Shown one piece after another: positions 33,522-42,749 of a DNA stretch of 64,000 bases. Position 1 is the stretch's first letter; every line of letters begins with the position of its first letter. Position numbers and translations under genes: made by a program. This DNA comes from a virus. The stretch is taken from positions 1 to 64,000 of IMG/VR virus record IMGVR_UViG_3300037107_000081; one strand, 5' to 3'. The notes below the pieces were generated by a model, which was given only the letters and a program-made list of their open reading frames with translations, was not told the DNA's origin and did no database searches.

Positions 33522-33561
33522 TTCTTCTGGTAAAAAATAATAAATGACCAAAATGTATAAT
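33522..33561 (+). repeat. dispersed motif, forward copy
   Basis: The sequence is TTCTTCTGGTAAAAAATAA, then TAAATGACCAAAATG, then TATAAT. The TGTATAAT end resembles a bacterial -10 element. It follows the 31-bp repeats and precedes the GATATAT box at 33569. Confidence 0.75.
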
Positions 33562-33567
33562 AAGCAA

Positions 33568-33613
33568 CTGATATATATCCTAGTGTGCCGGCCTCTCAAA
33601 ACAGCAACCGGTA
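33568..33613 (+). promoter_or_regulatory. GATATAT box and 7-bp hairpin leader before 33626
   Basis: CTGATATATATCC (33569-33580) is followed by a hairpin with arms GTGCCGG and CCGGTAC (one G-T pair) at 33585-33613. CTAGGAG and the ATG come next. A 5' hairpin just above the ribosome site may stabilise the message. Confidence 0.5.
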
Positions 33614-33625
33614 CTAGGAGAAAAT

Positions 33626-34039
33626 ATGAAAAATAAAATAGAAACAGTTGATTTTTTAAAAGACATTATTGATTCCGCTAGTAAGCAAGATATTAAAACA
33701 ATGTATGAGTATTTAAACGATAAATTTGAATCAGTACAAAAATTAAAAATGATTGTTGAATTAAATGATGAAAAAATCAACCTATATAAAGAACAAGAAG
33801 CTTTACCTACTACACAGGATATTATTAAGCAATTGATTTGTTGTTTGCAATTTCAAATCAGAGTTCAAGAGTTGTGTTCACTTTACCCTCTAGACTCAAC
33901 TAATAATAATTATTCTCAGTATGTTTCTAAAGCAAGAGAAACTGCGGGATATATAGGAACAGCAATATCAGCACTTTCTCGTATTAATTTAGATTTAGGG
34001 TTCAACGAGGATTCTACACCATTAATTTTCAAACAATAA
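33626..34039 (+). CDS. hypothetical helical protein (137 aa)
   Basis: This is a strong single-gene unit: promoter-like box, hairpin, AGGAG ribosome site, gene, then an intrinsic terminator at 34041. The protein is all-helical, with a Cys pair (LICCLQF) and IGTAISALSRINLDLG near the end. No family is recognised. The isolated, well-bounded unit suggests separate regulation from the neighbouring operon. Confidence 0.7.
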   Translation: MKNKIETVDFLKDIIDSASKQDIKTMYEYLNDKFESVQKLKMIVELNDEKINLYKEQEALPTTQDIIKQLICCLQFQIRVQELCSLYPLDSTNNNYSQYVSKARETAGYIGTAISALSRINLDLGFNEDSTPLIFKQ

Positions 34040-34040
34040 T

Positions 34041-34070
34041 AAAGCCTCATGAATTATTGTGGGGCTTTTC
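34041..34070 (+). terminator. intrinsic terminator
   Basis: AAAGCC-TCA and TG-GGGCTTT pair around a short AT-rich loop and are followed by TTTTC. It lies directly after the stop at 34039. The trailing TATTTAAA resembles the downstream sequence of terminators at 60978 and 63082. Confidence 0.7.
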
Positions 34071-34129
34071 TATTTAAACCCGTAATAACCCAATATACCA
34101 ATAATCCAGAATAATACAGAGGTTCTAAA

Positions 34130-34960
34130 ATGGTAGAAAAACGCGCACAACAATTGGGAGAGTTCATTGCTCCATTAATGGGCAGTGGGGATTTTCCGCC
34201 TCTTGAAGTTGAAGACACCATAGAGGTTTCAGAAGATCCAGATAAGGATATTTTCTTCATTGATAAGGTTCCTGGTGCTCCCGATGCCCAAGAAATTATG
34301 GTCAAGGAAGATGATGGGGATAAGGACATTGAAGTAGAAGCCGATCCACAAGATAACGATCCGTGGCATTGGACCCATTCAACATTTATTCCTTGGGTAT
34401 CTAAAATGATTGATAACTGTCCAAAGCATTCAGGATATGATGTTTCTGGTCTTGAAAAGTGTATTGGTTATTTTGGAGCCATACTAAGAGAATTTCCAAA
34501 AGCATTGCGTACAGACTTTAAGAACGAGATCGATATTGATAAAGCAGAAAAAGCTCGTGAACAAATCATAAAAGCAATAGAACGTTTAGAAGATCGTCTT
34601 GAGCGTGTTAGTGCTGATAAATATGGTAAGAAAAAGAAGAGTTGGGCTGTCGAAGCTGGTCTAATCAAGGAAGCTGGAACAACAAATATTACAGGTATTA
34701 CAATTACTGTTCCATTGTTAATTTCTACAATTGCTCGTGTGTGTATCAATGGTATGGTTTCGGCCGGTCATGATATGGAAGATATGTTTAAGCGTCAGGC
34801 AGAGGAATATTCGCTTGATAAAAGAGAACAGGCTGAATTATCGCAATTGCTAAGCGATATGGGTTATAGCATGATTCGTGATCGTGGATATCCTGCTGGC
34901 ACTTCTGTTAAAACTTGGAAGAATGATAATTTTGATTTCAGTGCACAATATAATGATTAA
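34130..34960 (+). CDS. hypothetical packaging/virion-module protein (276 aa)
   Basis: The acidic N-terminal ~75 residues look disordered. A helical domain follows with a hydrophobic stretch (ITGITITVPLLISTIARV, about residues 185-202) that could be a membrane or core helix. The C terminus is a charged helical domain. It begins the operon that runs into the terminase. No family is recognised. Confidence 0.6.
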   Translation: MVEKRAQQLGEFIAPLMGSGDFPPLEVEDTIEVSEDPDKDIFFIDKVPGAPDAQEIMVKEDDGDKDIEVEADPQDNDPWHWTHSTFIPWVSKMIDNCPKHSGYDVSGLEKCIGYFGAILREFPKALRTDFKNEIDIDKAEKAREQIIKAIERLEDRLERVSADKYGKKKKSWAVEAGLIKEAGTTNITGITITVPLLISTIARVCINGMVSAGHDMEDMFKRQAEEYSLDKREQAELSQLLSDMGYSMIRDRGYPAGTSVKTWKNDNFDFSAQYND

Positions 34961-34969
34961 AGAGATTAT

Positions 34970-35860
34970 ATGAGAAACAATCCTGCTTTTTATAGAACTG
35001 ACGAAATAAGTCGCGAACCAACCAAATGTCCTGATTGGCTAGATCTTCTTGCTACTAAATTTGCTATTGATGAAGAAAGAAAAGGAGAGGTAGCAAAGAC
35101 AGCCGTTGAAGTTGCTCGTGAACGTCAGCAACACCAGCCATCGATATACGAGATGATGAGCGCAATTGTTAGCAACCAGAAGCCAAAATATAGTTCGGTT
35201 GAGGAAGCAGTTAAAGATTATCAGCGTCAGACCGGTTTAGAAGCATATTTAAAGCGTGAGGCTGGCTTTAATCTTGGTGAGCTTGCTAGTCAAATCATTG
35301 CTGCTGCTGAATATGAATTGAGTGGTGAAGATGAGTCTGATGCTAGGGGTGTGTGCCATAAGTGTGGTTGTACTCATGCCGAATGCGAATGCGATAAGGA
35401 TGATGCTGAAGATGGTGGTTTCTTTAGAAGGAATCTTGATTATGGGTGTGCTTCTGACAGCGATGACTCAAGGGATGCTACGGAAGAGGAATTAGAGGCA
35501 TTTCCTGATAAAAAAAAAACACTGATTGCGCAGGGTGAGAAGCCAGAAATATTGGAAAATAATCCAGCAATTGAGCATTTTATAATTAACATGATCGAAA
35601 CAAATCATGGTATTCAAATTCCGGCGCTGCTTCATTCTTTGATGGAGACATTCAATCGTGATGGTGTTAATCAGGATATTTTTTCTGATAGATCGTTGCT
35701 AGATTGGATTAATAATATTTTGATTGAAAAGGGTGTTAAGGGTGAGTCTACTCCTTCGCATCTTGGACGTGGTGTTGGTACCCATGTCGATTACTCAGGC
35801 GAAAAAGATTCTAATAGAGACCCATTTACACTATTAGAACCGGATAAAAGTTCGCTGTAA
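34970..35860 (+). CDS. zinc-motif protein preceding the terminase (296 aa)
   Basis: A compact Cys-rich motif (CHKCGCTHAECECD, about residues 128-141) suggests a zinc knuckle. Helical segments lie before it and a charged C-terminal domain after it. Its position immediately before terL is that of a small terminase in many phages, but no HTH is obvious and the length is high, so that role is not claimed. AGAGATTAT precedes the ATG. Confidence 0.6.
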   Translation: MRNNPAFYRTDEISREPTKCPDWLDLLATKFAIDEERKGEVAKTAVEVARERQQHQPSIYEMMSAIVSNQKPKYSSVEEAVKDYQRQTGLEAYLKREAGFNLGELASQIIAAAEYELSGEDESDARGVCHKCGCTHAECECDKDDAEDGGFFRRNLDYGCASDSDDSRDATEEELEAFPDKKKTLIAQGEKPEILENNPAIEHFIINMIETNHGIQIPALLHSLMETFNRDGVNQDIFSDRSLLDWINNILIEKGVKGESTPSHLGRGVGTHVDYSGEKDSNRDPFTLLEPDKSSL

Positions 35861-35870
35861 TTAGGAAAGG

Positions 35871-37739
35871 ATGAAAGCTGCAGAGGTAGGTTTTTCGGGT
35901 TTATTTAATCAATTTCGTGACAATATACAACGCATTGATCCGGTATATTTTTGTTCAAGATATTTAGCTATAGATGGTAAGCCGTTACAATTAGAGGGAA
36001 CTGGATATAAACCATTCTCTGATATTTATAGATACATAGCTCTTAAAGCAATTGAGCCAAACGCAAAGCCAATTGTATTAGTAAAAGGACGGCAAGTAGG
36101 GGCAACGGTAATGGCTGCTGCTCTTGAATGTTATTTTAGTGCGTGTGGATCTTTTGGTGTAAATGAACGACCACCAGCACGTATGATGCATTTATTTCCT
36201 ACGTTATCACTAGCTGCAGCATATACAAAAGACAAGCTGGATCCAATGATTAGTAGTGCGTTGCCGGTTCCAGGACTTATGAAGAGTAATGGTCTTTTGA
36301 AATCTTATATGGAGGCTAGGTTAGACGCAAGCAGCCCGACTAACAATAACATGCATTTCAAAAAATTCATGTTTGGAAATCAGATTTGGATTGAATCTAC
36401 TGGTTTAGATGGCGACAGAATTCGTGGTCGTACGTGCGATATTAATTTTTTCGACGAGGTTCAGGATATGTCGGACACTGCAATTGGTGCAGCGACTAAA
36501 ATCTTAGCACAGTCACGCTATGGAGCACCAGGCGAAGGTGTTCAGGTTTACTACGGAACCCCTAAAACAAAAGGCGGCTCTTACTGGAATATGTGGCAAA
36601 ACTCATCGCAAAATTACTTTCATTTGCGTTGTGAAAAATGTGGCAAGTATTTTCCATTGTATCATCCCAGCATAAATTGGGAAGAAGTGTGGGTTTATGG
36701 TTTAACTGTTAAGTGCACAGAATGCAGTCATGAACAAGATAAACTTGAAGCTCAGGAACGTGGTAAATGGATCCCGCTTAATGAGCCAGATAAATGCGAT
36801 TTTGTTGGTTATCACATAAATCAATTATACATTCCACATTTCACCAGAGAGACAATAGAAAAAGCCAAGCCGGAACGAAGCCCAATTAATACTGAGCGCG
36901 TTTATATGAATGAAGTTCTTGGTGAGTTTTATGATGGAGAAGGTGGAACAATTACCGCTCAAGAGATTCGGGATAAATGTATTGATAAAGGTCGTAAAAT
37001 GCCCAAGTTTATTTATCCAGAACAGAATAAGAGAGTTTATGCAGGATTCGACTGGGGACAAAGAGGAGCGCTTGAACAAATAGCCGGAAGAGGAAGAAAA
37101 GGCTCTTATAGTTGTGCGGTTATACTTACGGTTTCTGATAATTTATTTAATGTGGAATTTGCTACTAGATTACTCAGACCAGATCCAGAAACTAAAATGG
37201 GTACTGTTGAGGAGATGTTTAGGCGCTACAATATGGCATTATCTGTTGGTGATATTGGTGATGCTTATGATTTAACTCATAAATTGCAAAGGGTTTATGA
37301 CGAGAAGTTTTTGGCATCGCGTTCTTCTCATAAAGTTAATGGCCATATAAAATATTCCAATGATGAATGGCCAAAAACAATTGTATTCGAGAAGGATTAT
37401 TATATTTCAGAGGTATTGGGATTGCTTAAAGAGGGTAGAATTAAATTTCCTGGTGGTAGTTATGACCGTATTGAATGGATGATTGAGCATTGTGCAAGTA
37501 TGGATATTAAGGTTACCAGGGATAAATCAGGCGAACCATTAAAGAAATATGTAAAAGGATCTGGGGCAAACGACGGGTTAATGGCCTTGTTGAATGCTTA
37601 TTTGGCCTGGAAATTCGATGTAACTCAAGGTTTTACGATTGCTAATCCACAACACATGAAATATGACTTGGCCACAAAAGGTAGTCAGGTTCAGGCGGTT
37701 CTTGGCTTTGTTCCTAGAATGTTTGGAGGCCGCGGATAG
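35871..37739 (+). CDS. terL: terminase large subunit (packaging ATPase/nuclease)
   Basis: The 622-residue protein has the N-terminal ATPase with Walker A VKGRQVGAT (71-79), Walker B INFFDEVQD (about 191-199) and a YGTPK motif III. An inserted zinc ribbon (CEKCG ... CTECS, about 255-285) resembles GpA-type terminases. The C-terminal RNase H-like nuclease has Asp residues in GFDWGQ (about 393), SVGDIGDAYD (about 460) and GANDG (about 565). It drives ATP-dependent DNA translocation into proheads and cuts the DNA. AGGAAAGG overlaps the start. Portal follows after a promoter-like gap. Confidence 0.95.
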   Translation: MKAAEVGFSGLFNQFRDNIQRIDPVYFCSRYLAIDGKPLQLEGTGYKPFSDIYRYIALKAIEPNAKPIVLVKGRQVGATVMAAALECYFSACGSFGVNERPPARMMHLFPTLSLAAAYTKDKLDPMISSALPVPGLMKSNGLLKSYMEARLDASSPTNNNMHFKKFMFGNQIWIESTGLDGDRIRGRTCDINFFDEVQDMSDTAIGAATKILAQSRYGAPGEGVQVYYGTPKTKGGSYWNMWQNSSQNYFHLRCEKCGKYFPLYHPSINWEEVWVYGLTVKCTECSHEQDKLEAQERGKWIPLNEPDKCDFVGYHINQLYIPHFTRETIEKAKPERSPINTERVYMNEVLGEFYDGEGGTITAQEIRDKCIDKGRKMPKFIYPEQNKRVYAGFDWGQRGALEQIAGRGRKGSYSCAVILTVSDNLFNVEFATRLLRPDPETKMGTVEEMFRRYNMALSVGDIGDAYDLTHKLQRVYDEKFLASRSSHKVNGHIKYSNDEWPKTIVFEKDYYISEVLGLLKEGRIKFPGGSYDRIEWMIEHCASMDIKVTRDKSGEPLKKYVKGSGANDGLMALLNAYLAWKFDVTQGFTIANPQHMKYDLATKGSQVQAVLGFVPRMFGGRG

Positions 37740-37750
37740 CTGATATATAA
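37740..37750 (+). promoter_or_regulatory. GATATAT box downstream of terL
   Basis: CTGATATATAA lies right after the terL stop and 10 bp before a dispersed motif. Both elements occupy the 85-bp gap ahead of the portal gene, so the two signal types are adjacent here, as they are at 33522-33580. Confidence 0.45.
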
Positions 37751-37760
37751 ACAAATAGAT

Positions 37761-37798
37761 TCTCTGGTAAAAATAATAAAAACCAAAGAGTGTATAAT
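37761..37798 (+). repeat. dispersed motif, forward copy before portal
   Basis: The sequence is TCTCTGGTAAAAATAATAA, then AAACCAAAGAGTGTATAAT. It ends in TGTATAAT, an extended -10-like word. The portal ATG follows 27 bp later with a GTAGG site. Confidence 0.75.
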
Positions 37799-37824
37799 AT
37801 TCTGCAATATAAATGTAGGTTTTA

Positions 37825-39735
37825 ATGATCGATATTAATAATGAAAGAACCAGGGCACAGGAACTAATTGAAAAAAACCGTAAATTAGTATCTAGAGCGG
37901 CAACCATAATGTCAAATAATATGGCATTGTCTGGTATTCCTGAAATTTCTAATCGAATGGCGCGTGGGGTTAGTGAGGAGCGCCGAGAATTGATGGAAAT
38001 GCAACTTGAGGCTGGTGAATTCAGGGAGCAAGGATCTGGTTTTTCAGGAGCATCTAGAGACCGTTCAGTTAAGAAATCACAAACAGAATTAGGCCTTGTA
38101 GCTCATAATGGAAAAAACCTATACAAGATGGCAGCTGATGGAGGTGTTATCTCTGGTAGCGGTGGCGGATGGCGAGGTAGTAATGATTCAGTTAGACAGG
38201 TTCCGGAAGTTTATTCTCCTTTATGGCTTAATTCAAATTTAAACTTACCAAGAGATCGTCCAACAATTAATGCTTGGAGTCGTAGTTTTTTTGCATTAAA
38301 TCCCATTGTTCATAATGCAATAACACTACATTCAACATATCCAATTGCAAAACTAAATATCAAATCAAAGAATCCTAAGGTTGAGAAGTTTTTTTCTCAG
38401 ATGTCAGAAGAAATAGATTTGATGAATATTGCCGTACTAGCCGCTCAGGAATATTGGATTCTTGGAGAGGCTTTTATTTATGGCGAATTAGATGAGAGCA
38501 AGGGTAGTTGGAGTCGGTTGATGATTCTAAACCCTGATTATGTTAATGTTCAGAGAAGTGTAATTGCAGCAGAACCAATTATTAGTTTGCGCCCTGATGA
38601 AAACCTTAGACGTGTAGTAATGGGTAATCAACCATCGGATCTGCAACAACGCAAACAACTTGATCCGTCTATTATTGAGCATGTTCGTCGTAATGAGAAT
38701 ATTCCACTAAATAACTTCTATGTTCATCATATGGCTCGTAGAATTTCGCCTTATGAGATTCGTGGAACGGGCTTGATTGTAAGTTGTTTTAGAGCCTTGA
38801 TGTTATGGGACAAAATTCGCGAATCAAAGTTTGCACAAGCCGACAACATGGTTAATCCGCTGACACTTGTAAAGATTGGTGATGCAGATTTTCGCCCAGG
38901 CCCACAAGATCTTGAAAATTGGCGACATGTGTTCGAGGCGGGACAGTATGATCGCGATTTCAAAATTTTTACACATAATGCTGTAACGGTTGAGCGTATT
39001 GGTTATGGCCAAGGTATTTATGATACTTCAGCTGACATAACACAATTAATTAAAGAAATTTATATTGGTTTGATGGTGCCGTCTGTAATTATGGATGGCA
39101 GTGATACGACTTATGCGACTGGTTCTGTAGCATTGGATGTTTTGCGTCAGAGATATATGCAATTCCGCCAGATGATGACTACTTGGTTGAAGAGAAAGAT
39201 TTTTGCTCCAATTGCTCAGATTCAAGATTTTTATGAATATGTAGATGGTGAAAAAACTTTGATTGTTCCTGAAATTGACTGGAACCATATGTCTTTGTTT
39301 GATATGGATAGTTACATTCAAAACATGGTTAATCTTTCTCAGGGTCAAGGTGAAACTCCAAAGCGCGTTTCATTGCAGACTTTATATAGAAGCTTGGGTC
39401 TTGAATATGAGGAAGAGCAGAGAAAGATTCGTTATGAAGATATTCAAGATGCAATTAGGACCAGAGAGCTTGCTGCTATGGCTAAGTATGATCTTCATGA
39501 ATTGAAATCTCTTAATCCGGGTGATGAAATTGAGGAGCCTTCTGATACACCGGTTCCAGGAGAAAGCCCGTATATAACCCCACAAGGTGATGAGTCAGAA
39601 GGTGGAATGGGTGGTGGAATAGGACCAGGAGCACCAAGCGGACCATCAATGCCAGGATCACCACCTCCATCTCCAATTGGCGGAGGCGGACCAAAACCGG
39701 CAGCTCCAAAGCCAGCAAGCCCACCTTCACCATAA
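37825..39735 (+). CDS. portal protein
   Basis: The 636-residue protein shows portal features: RPTINAWSRSFFALNPIVHN (about residues 150-169), LAAQEYWILGEAFIYGEL, LNPDYVNVQRS, and a DKIRESKFAQADNMVNPLTL crown/wing region. The portal forms the dodecameric vertex ring that binds the terminase during packaging. The gene directly follows terL. The C-terminal ~55 residues are an unusual Gly/Pro/Ser-rich tail (GGMGGGIGPGAPSGPSMPGS), probably disordered. Confidence 0.85.
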   Translation: MIDINNERTRAQELIEKNRKLVSRAATIMSNNMALSGIPEISNRMARGVSEERRELMEMQLEAGEFREQGSGFSGASRDRSVKKSQTELGLVAHNGKNLYKMAADGGVISGSGGGWRGSNDSVRQVPEVYSPLWLNSNLNLPRDRPTINAWSRSFFALNPIVHNAITLHSTYPIAKLNIKSKNPKVEKFFSQMSEEIDLMNIAVLAAQEYWILGEAFIYGELDESKGSWSRLMILNPDYVNVQRSVIAAEPIISLRPDENLRRVVMGNQPSDLQQRKQLDPSIIEHVRRNENIPLNNFYVHHMARRISPYEIRGTGLIVSCFRALMLWDKIRESKFAQADNMVNPLTLVKIGDADFRPGPQDLENWRHVFEAGQYDRDFKIFTHNAVTVERIGYGQGIYDTSADITQLIKEIYIGLMVPSVIMDGSDTTYATGSVALDVLRQRYMQFRQMMTTWLKRKIFAPIAQIQDFYEYVDGEKTLIVPEIDWNHMSLFDMDSYIQNMVNLSQGQGETPKRVSLQTLYRSLGLEYEEEQRKIRYEDIQDAIRTRELAAMAKYDLHELKSLNPGDEIEEPSDTPVPGESPYITPQGDESEGGMGGGIGPGAPSGPSMPGSPPPSPIGGGGPKPAAPKPASPPSP

Positions 39736-39737
39736 TT

Positions 39738-39764
39738 AAGCCCAGCGCATATTCTGGCTTTTAA
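39738..39764 (+). terminator. possible weak terminator after portal
   Basis: AAGCCCAG and CTGGCTT pair with one bulged C around CGCATATT and are followed by TTTT. The next gene has its own ribosome site 10 nt further on, so readthrough is likely. Confidence 0.45.
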
Positions 39765-39776
39765 CTGGAGTGGTTT

Positions 39777-40976
39777 ATGGAAAAGGAAGCGCAAAGAAGA
39801 TCTGTTACTAAATCTATTGGAAGGGCCATAAATCCAGCAGAATGGTTCAGAAATATGTCTGGCGAATACAGGGAAGTATCTCAGTTAATTGATGAGATTG
39901 ATAAAGATATGCGCGATAAGGCTTTGCAAAATGATCCTGGTATGCGTGAAGCTATACATGAAGCTCGTATGGCTATGAAGAATCGCGAGTTTCCTAAGAC
40001 TTTTTATTATGCTTGGCAATTAATAAAAGCAGTTGAAGGGATTTTTACTAAAGATATTCATAAGTTAGAAAGATTAAGTAAAAGAATTATTAATGAATTT
40101 TATGCAGAATCTTTAACGCCAAGCCAATTAAGAGAACTTCATAGAAATTTTGGTCAGGGTAGTAAAGAAATTAAAGTTCCAAAAAATTCTAATCTTGAAG
40201 TTTTATTATATGCAGCAGCGGCACCTGAATTGATTAGTGAGGGTGCTAATCCGGTTCAATGGTTGCAGGAAAACATACCATCATACAGACAATTAAAGGG
40301 CGATTTACTTGATAGAATTTTTCGCAATAGAATGGGTAAACAAAAAGAAGCTGCTCGTTTAGCTTTATCGGTTGCAGAGAAAGCATATAAATCAATAAAA
40401 GAAGTATTTTCAAAGCTTGATTCTGCGCGTAGAGATTTTTCAACTTATATTAGTATTGCTCAAAAATATCAAGAAAGATTTGAAGCACTAAAAGAAGAGC
40501 TTTCGGTTATTTATCAAGAACATTTTTCAGACTTGGTTCCTTCTAATAAACCTGAAAAGAAAGAACAAAAAACTGAGCAATCCAGAAAATGTTGGAATTG
40601 TGGAGCTAATGCTGTTGCTGGTGCTCCTTGTTCTGAATGTGGCGCTGAAGAAATGAGATCTGCAGAAGCGCCACCAGCGGTACCAGTTGTTGAAAGTCCA
40701 CAGCCAGCCGGTACTAAAAATCCAAATCCTGGTCCATTGGTTGATAATGTTACAGTTCCAAATATTACAAACAAAGAAGAGGAAGAAAAAACAAAGGCAG
40801 CTGAACTTATTGTTGAGTTGGTAAGTAAGGCTAGAAATGCGTTAGAGCAGAGCGACAGGGGTTTAGCAGCGGCACTTTTGGCTAAGGCTTCGGAAATTTG
40901 TGATGATTATGGGAACGAGGAAGAGAGTATTGTTTTATTGAAGGCGGCCTCTGATTTAATGCCAATTGGAGAATAA
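39777..40976 (+). CDS. virion-module protein with zinc ribbon (399 aa)
   Basis: Helical N-terminal ~260 residues (WFRNMSGEYREVSQLIDEID) are followed by a short zinc ribbon CWNCGANAV ... CSECGAEE (about residues 278-297). A Pro-rich linker and a C-terminal helical hairpin (RNALEQSDRGLAAALLAKAS) come last. That hairpin type recurs in other virion genes of the window. It overlaps the next gene by 1 nt. A head-internal or adaptor role is possible but unproven. Confidence 0.6.
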   Translation: MEKEAQRRSVTKSIGRAINPAEWFRNMSGEYREVSQLIDEIDKDMRDKALQNDPGMREAIHEARMAMKNREFPKTFYYAWQLIKAVEGIFTKDIHKLERLSKRIINEFYAESLTPSQLRELHRNFGQGSKEIKVPKNSNLEVLLYAAAAPELISEGANPVQWLQENIPSYRQLKGDLLDRIFRNRMGKQKEAARLALSVAEKAYKSIKEVFSKLDSARRDFSTYISIAQKYQERFEALKEELSVIYQEHFSDLVPSNKPEKKEQKTEQSRKCWNCGANAVAGAPCSECGAEEMRSAEAPPAVPVVESPQPAGTKNPNPGPLVDNVTVPNITNKEEEEKTKAAELIVELVSKARNALEQSDRGLAAALLAKASEICDDYGNEEESIVLLKAASDLMPIGE

Positions 40977-42370
40977 TGAACAGAGAGGATCTTCAACTAT
41001 TGCGATATGCAGCTTTAGAGCTTCAGGCTGATAGTACAGATCTGGTTAAAGTAGCCGGTATAATTCAGCGTATTAAGAATTGGTGGAAGGCTAAATTTAA
41101 TCCTGACTTTGCCCAACAACAAGAACAGGTTGAGCAGGCTTATGATGAAATGAAAGGGCCACTTGGAGAGTTAATTGGTCAGTTAAAACAATTGGATAAA
41201 TCATTTCAAGGCCAAGATGTTGATTCTATTGCTAGGCTTGTTGGTGAAGTTCCGGCAATAATTTCTAAGGTTACAAAAGATATGGGTAATCTAAAGCAAA
41301 AGATGTTAGATGCCAATAAAGCTGTTCCTGAAAGTTATGTAAATGAAAAAGGCGAAGAGATTGCGTCTGGAGATTTAAGTAGAGTAATGAAGGGGTTTCA
41401 TAAAGATCCTAGGGTGCTTGGTGGTTCTTGGGATTTGTTACCAGAAGAATTTAGAAATGAGATACCGATTGCGCAAGTTATTGATAAGCCGTTGTCAAGT
41501 TTTTCTTGGTACAAACAATATAGTCCAGAGATTAGAATAAATACCAATGTATATAATAAAACCAAAGATGCCTTAATTAATAATTTATCAAGATTATTCG
41601 ATAAGACTGGAAGGTTTAGTGGTCAAGAATTAATTAGTAAGATTGATTCTGGTTTTGATAAATTTATGGACAATTTGCAAGACGCTATTTTTAATAAAGG
41701 AATTATTCATAAAGTTAATTTTTCAAGACCATCTGAATCTGTCAAGAATAGAATAAATAATCAAATGAAGTTAGAAGTTATTATTCCTGATATACCATTT
41801 CCTTTTGGTGATTCAGAAATATTAATTCATACCAATATTGTTGCGCTTACTGATTTGGGTACTGGAACTGTTGCTAATCCAAGAAAAGTATTATCATTAT
41901 ATTTTGTAGAAAATCCGACATTATCTCTTTCTAGAAGGGAAATATTAAATGATCAAGAAATACATAATGCTGGAATAATTACAAATATAATTAAACGAGC
42001 CATACTTAAAAAATCATTACCAACAACGCATGCAATTGTAAAAGTAAATGGGCAAACATTCCATCATAAAACACAATTTTCCAGGATTTTATCAAGTGCA
42101 TTAAGGCAGGAAATTGATGCGGATTGTTCGGTAAGAAATGATGGTGATGATATAGAGGTTCAGGTGGCTGTGTGTGGAAGTAAGACAGCTTCATTAATGG
42201 CTATTTATGGCATATCTACGTATTTAGCTGATGAGTTCTTAAATACCACAAAGATAGGTGTGGGTGTAGATGTTGTGCCTGGGATATCTAATCTTGATGT
42301 AATTGAATCTGGAGTGTTTGATCAGAGTTTTAGGAAGGTTGCTTTTGATTGCTGGAGAAACAATGAGTAA
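40976..42370 (+). CDS. hypothetical virion-module protein (464 aa)
   Basis: The start overlaps the previous stop (TAATG). The N-terminal ~120 residues are helical (QVEQAYDEMKGPLGELIGQL). The remainder is mixed, with strands around VIIPDIPFPFGDSEILIHTN and a TTHAIVKVNGQTFHHKTQF segment. Encoded between the portal and the phosphatase genes, it is probably structural. No family is recognised. Confidence 0.65.
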   Translation: MNREDLQLLRYAALELQADSTDLVKVAGIIQRIKNWWKAKFNPDFAQQQEQVEQAYDEMKGPLGELIGQLKQLDKSFQGQDVDSIARLVGEVPAIISKVTKDMGNLKQKMLDANKAVPESYVNEKGEEIASGDLSRVMKGFHKDPRVLGGSWDLLPEEFRNEIPIAQVIDKPLSSFSWYKQYSPEIRINTNVYNKTKDALINNLSRLFDKTGRFSGQELISKIDSGFDKFMDNLQDAIFNKGIIHKVNFSRPSESVKNRINNQMKLEVIIPDIPFPFGDSEILIHTNIVALTDLGTGTVANPRKVLSLYFVENPTLSLSRREILNDQEIHNAGIITNIIKRAILKKSLPTTHAIVKVNGQTFHHKTQFSRILSSALRQEIDADCSVRNDGDDIEVQVAVCGSKTASLMAIYGISTYLADEFLNTTKIGVGVDVVPGISNLDVIESGVFDQSFRKVAFDCWRNNE

Positions 42371-42749
42371 TGTTGAAATTGATGTTATTAATAATGAAGT
42401 TATCAACGCTGATTCTGATGATTTTGAGCATATAGATTCTCTTGCCGAAGCAATTGGTCATTTTTATAAAGGAAAAATGATTCAGGTATATTGGTCTGAT
42501 AATGGTGGGTCTACACATTATTCTGATTATGATGTTTCTAATAATGTGTATATTGAGGGTAAGGTTCTTTGGGGAAGGGGTGAGGTATTTGCTTTAGAGT
42601 GTGAAGTGGATACGCCAGCAAAAAAGTTTAAGACGGTTGTTATATTTAATTCATATAATGTTTATTTTGTAACTCCTCTTGATGGTGTTGATGTTATGAC
42701 ACTATTCAAAGGAAGAATGAAGCATATAAAAAGCAAAGGTTTACCGTGA
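42363..42749 (+). CDS. hypothetical protein (128 aa)
   Basis: ATG 42363 with GGAG 6 nt upstream is chosen, overlapping the preceding gene by 8 nt. The beta-rich protein (MIQVYWSDNGGSTHYSDYDV, then KTVVIFNSYNVYFVTPL) looks like a small beta sandwich. The next gene starts at a GTGA overlap. No family is recognised. Confidence 0.6.
   Translation: MSNVEIDVINNEVINADSDDFEHIDSLAEAIGHFYKGKMIQVYWSDNGGSTHYSDYDVSNNVYIEGKVLWGRGEVFALECEVDTPAKKFKTVVIFNSYNVYFVTPLDGVDVMTLFKGRMKHIKSKGLP

Noticed and set aside
34970-35860. Zinc-motif gene before terL as the small terminase
   Set aside because: Its position is suggestive, but there is no HTH and no family match, so the name was not used.
39495-39794. Minus-strand 99-codon Gly/Pro-rich frame
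   Set aside because: It is an antisense shadow of the Gly/Pro-rich portal tail.
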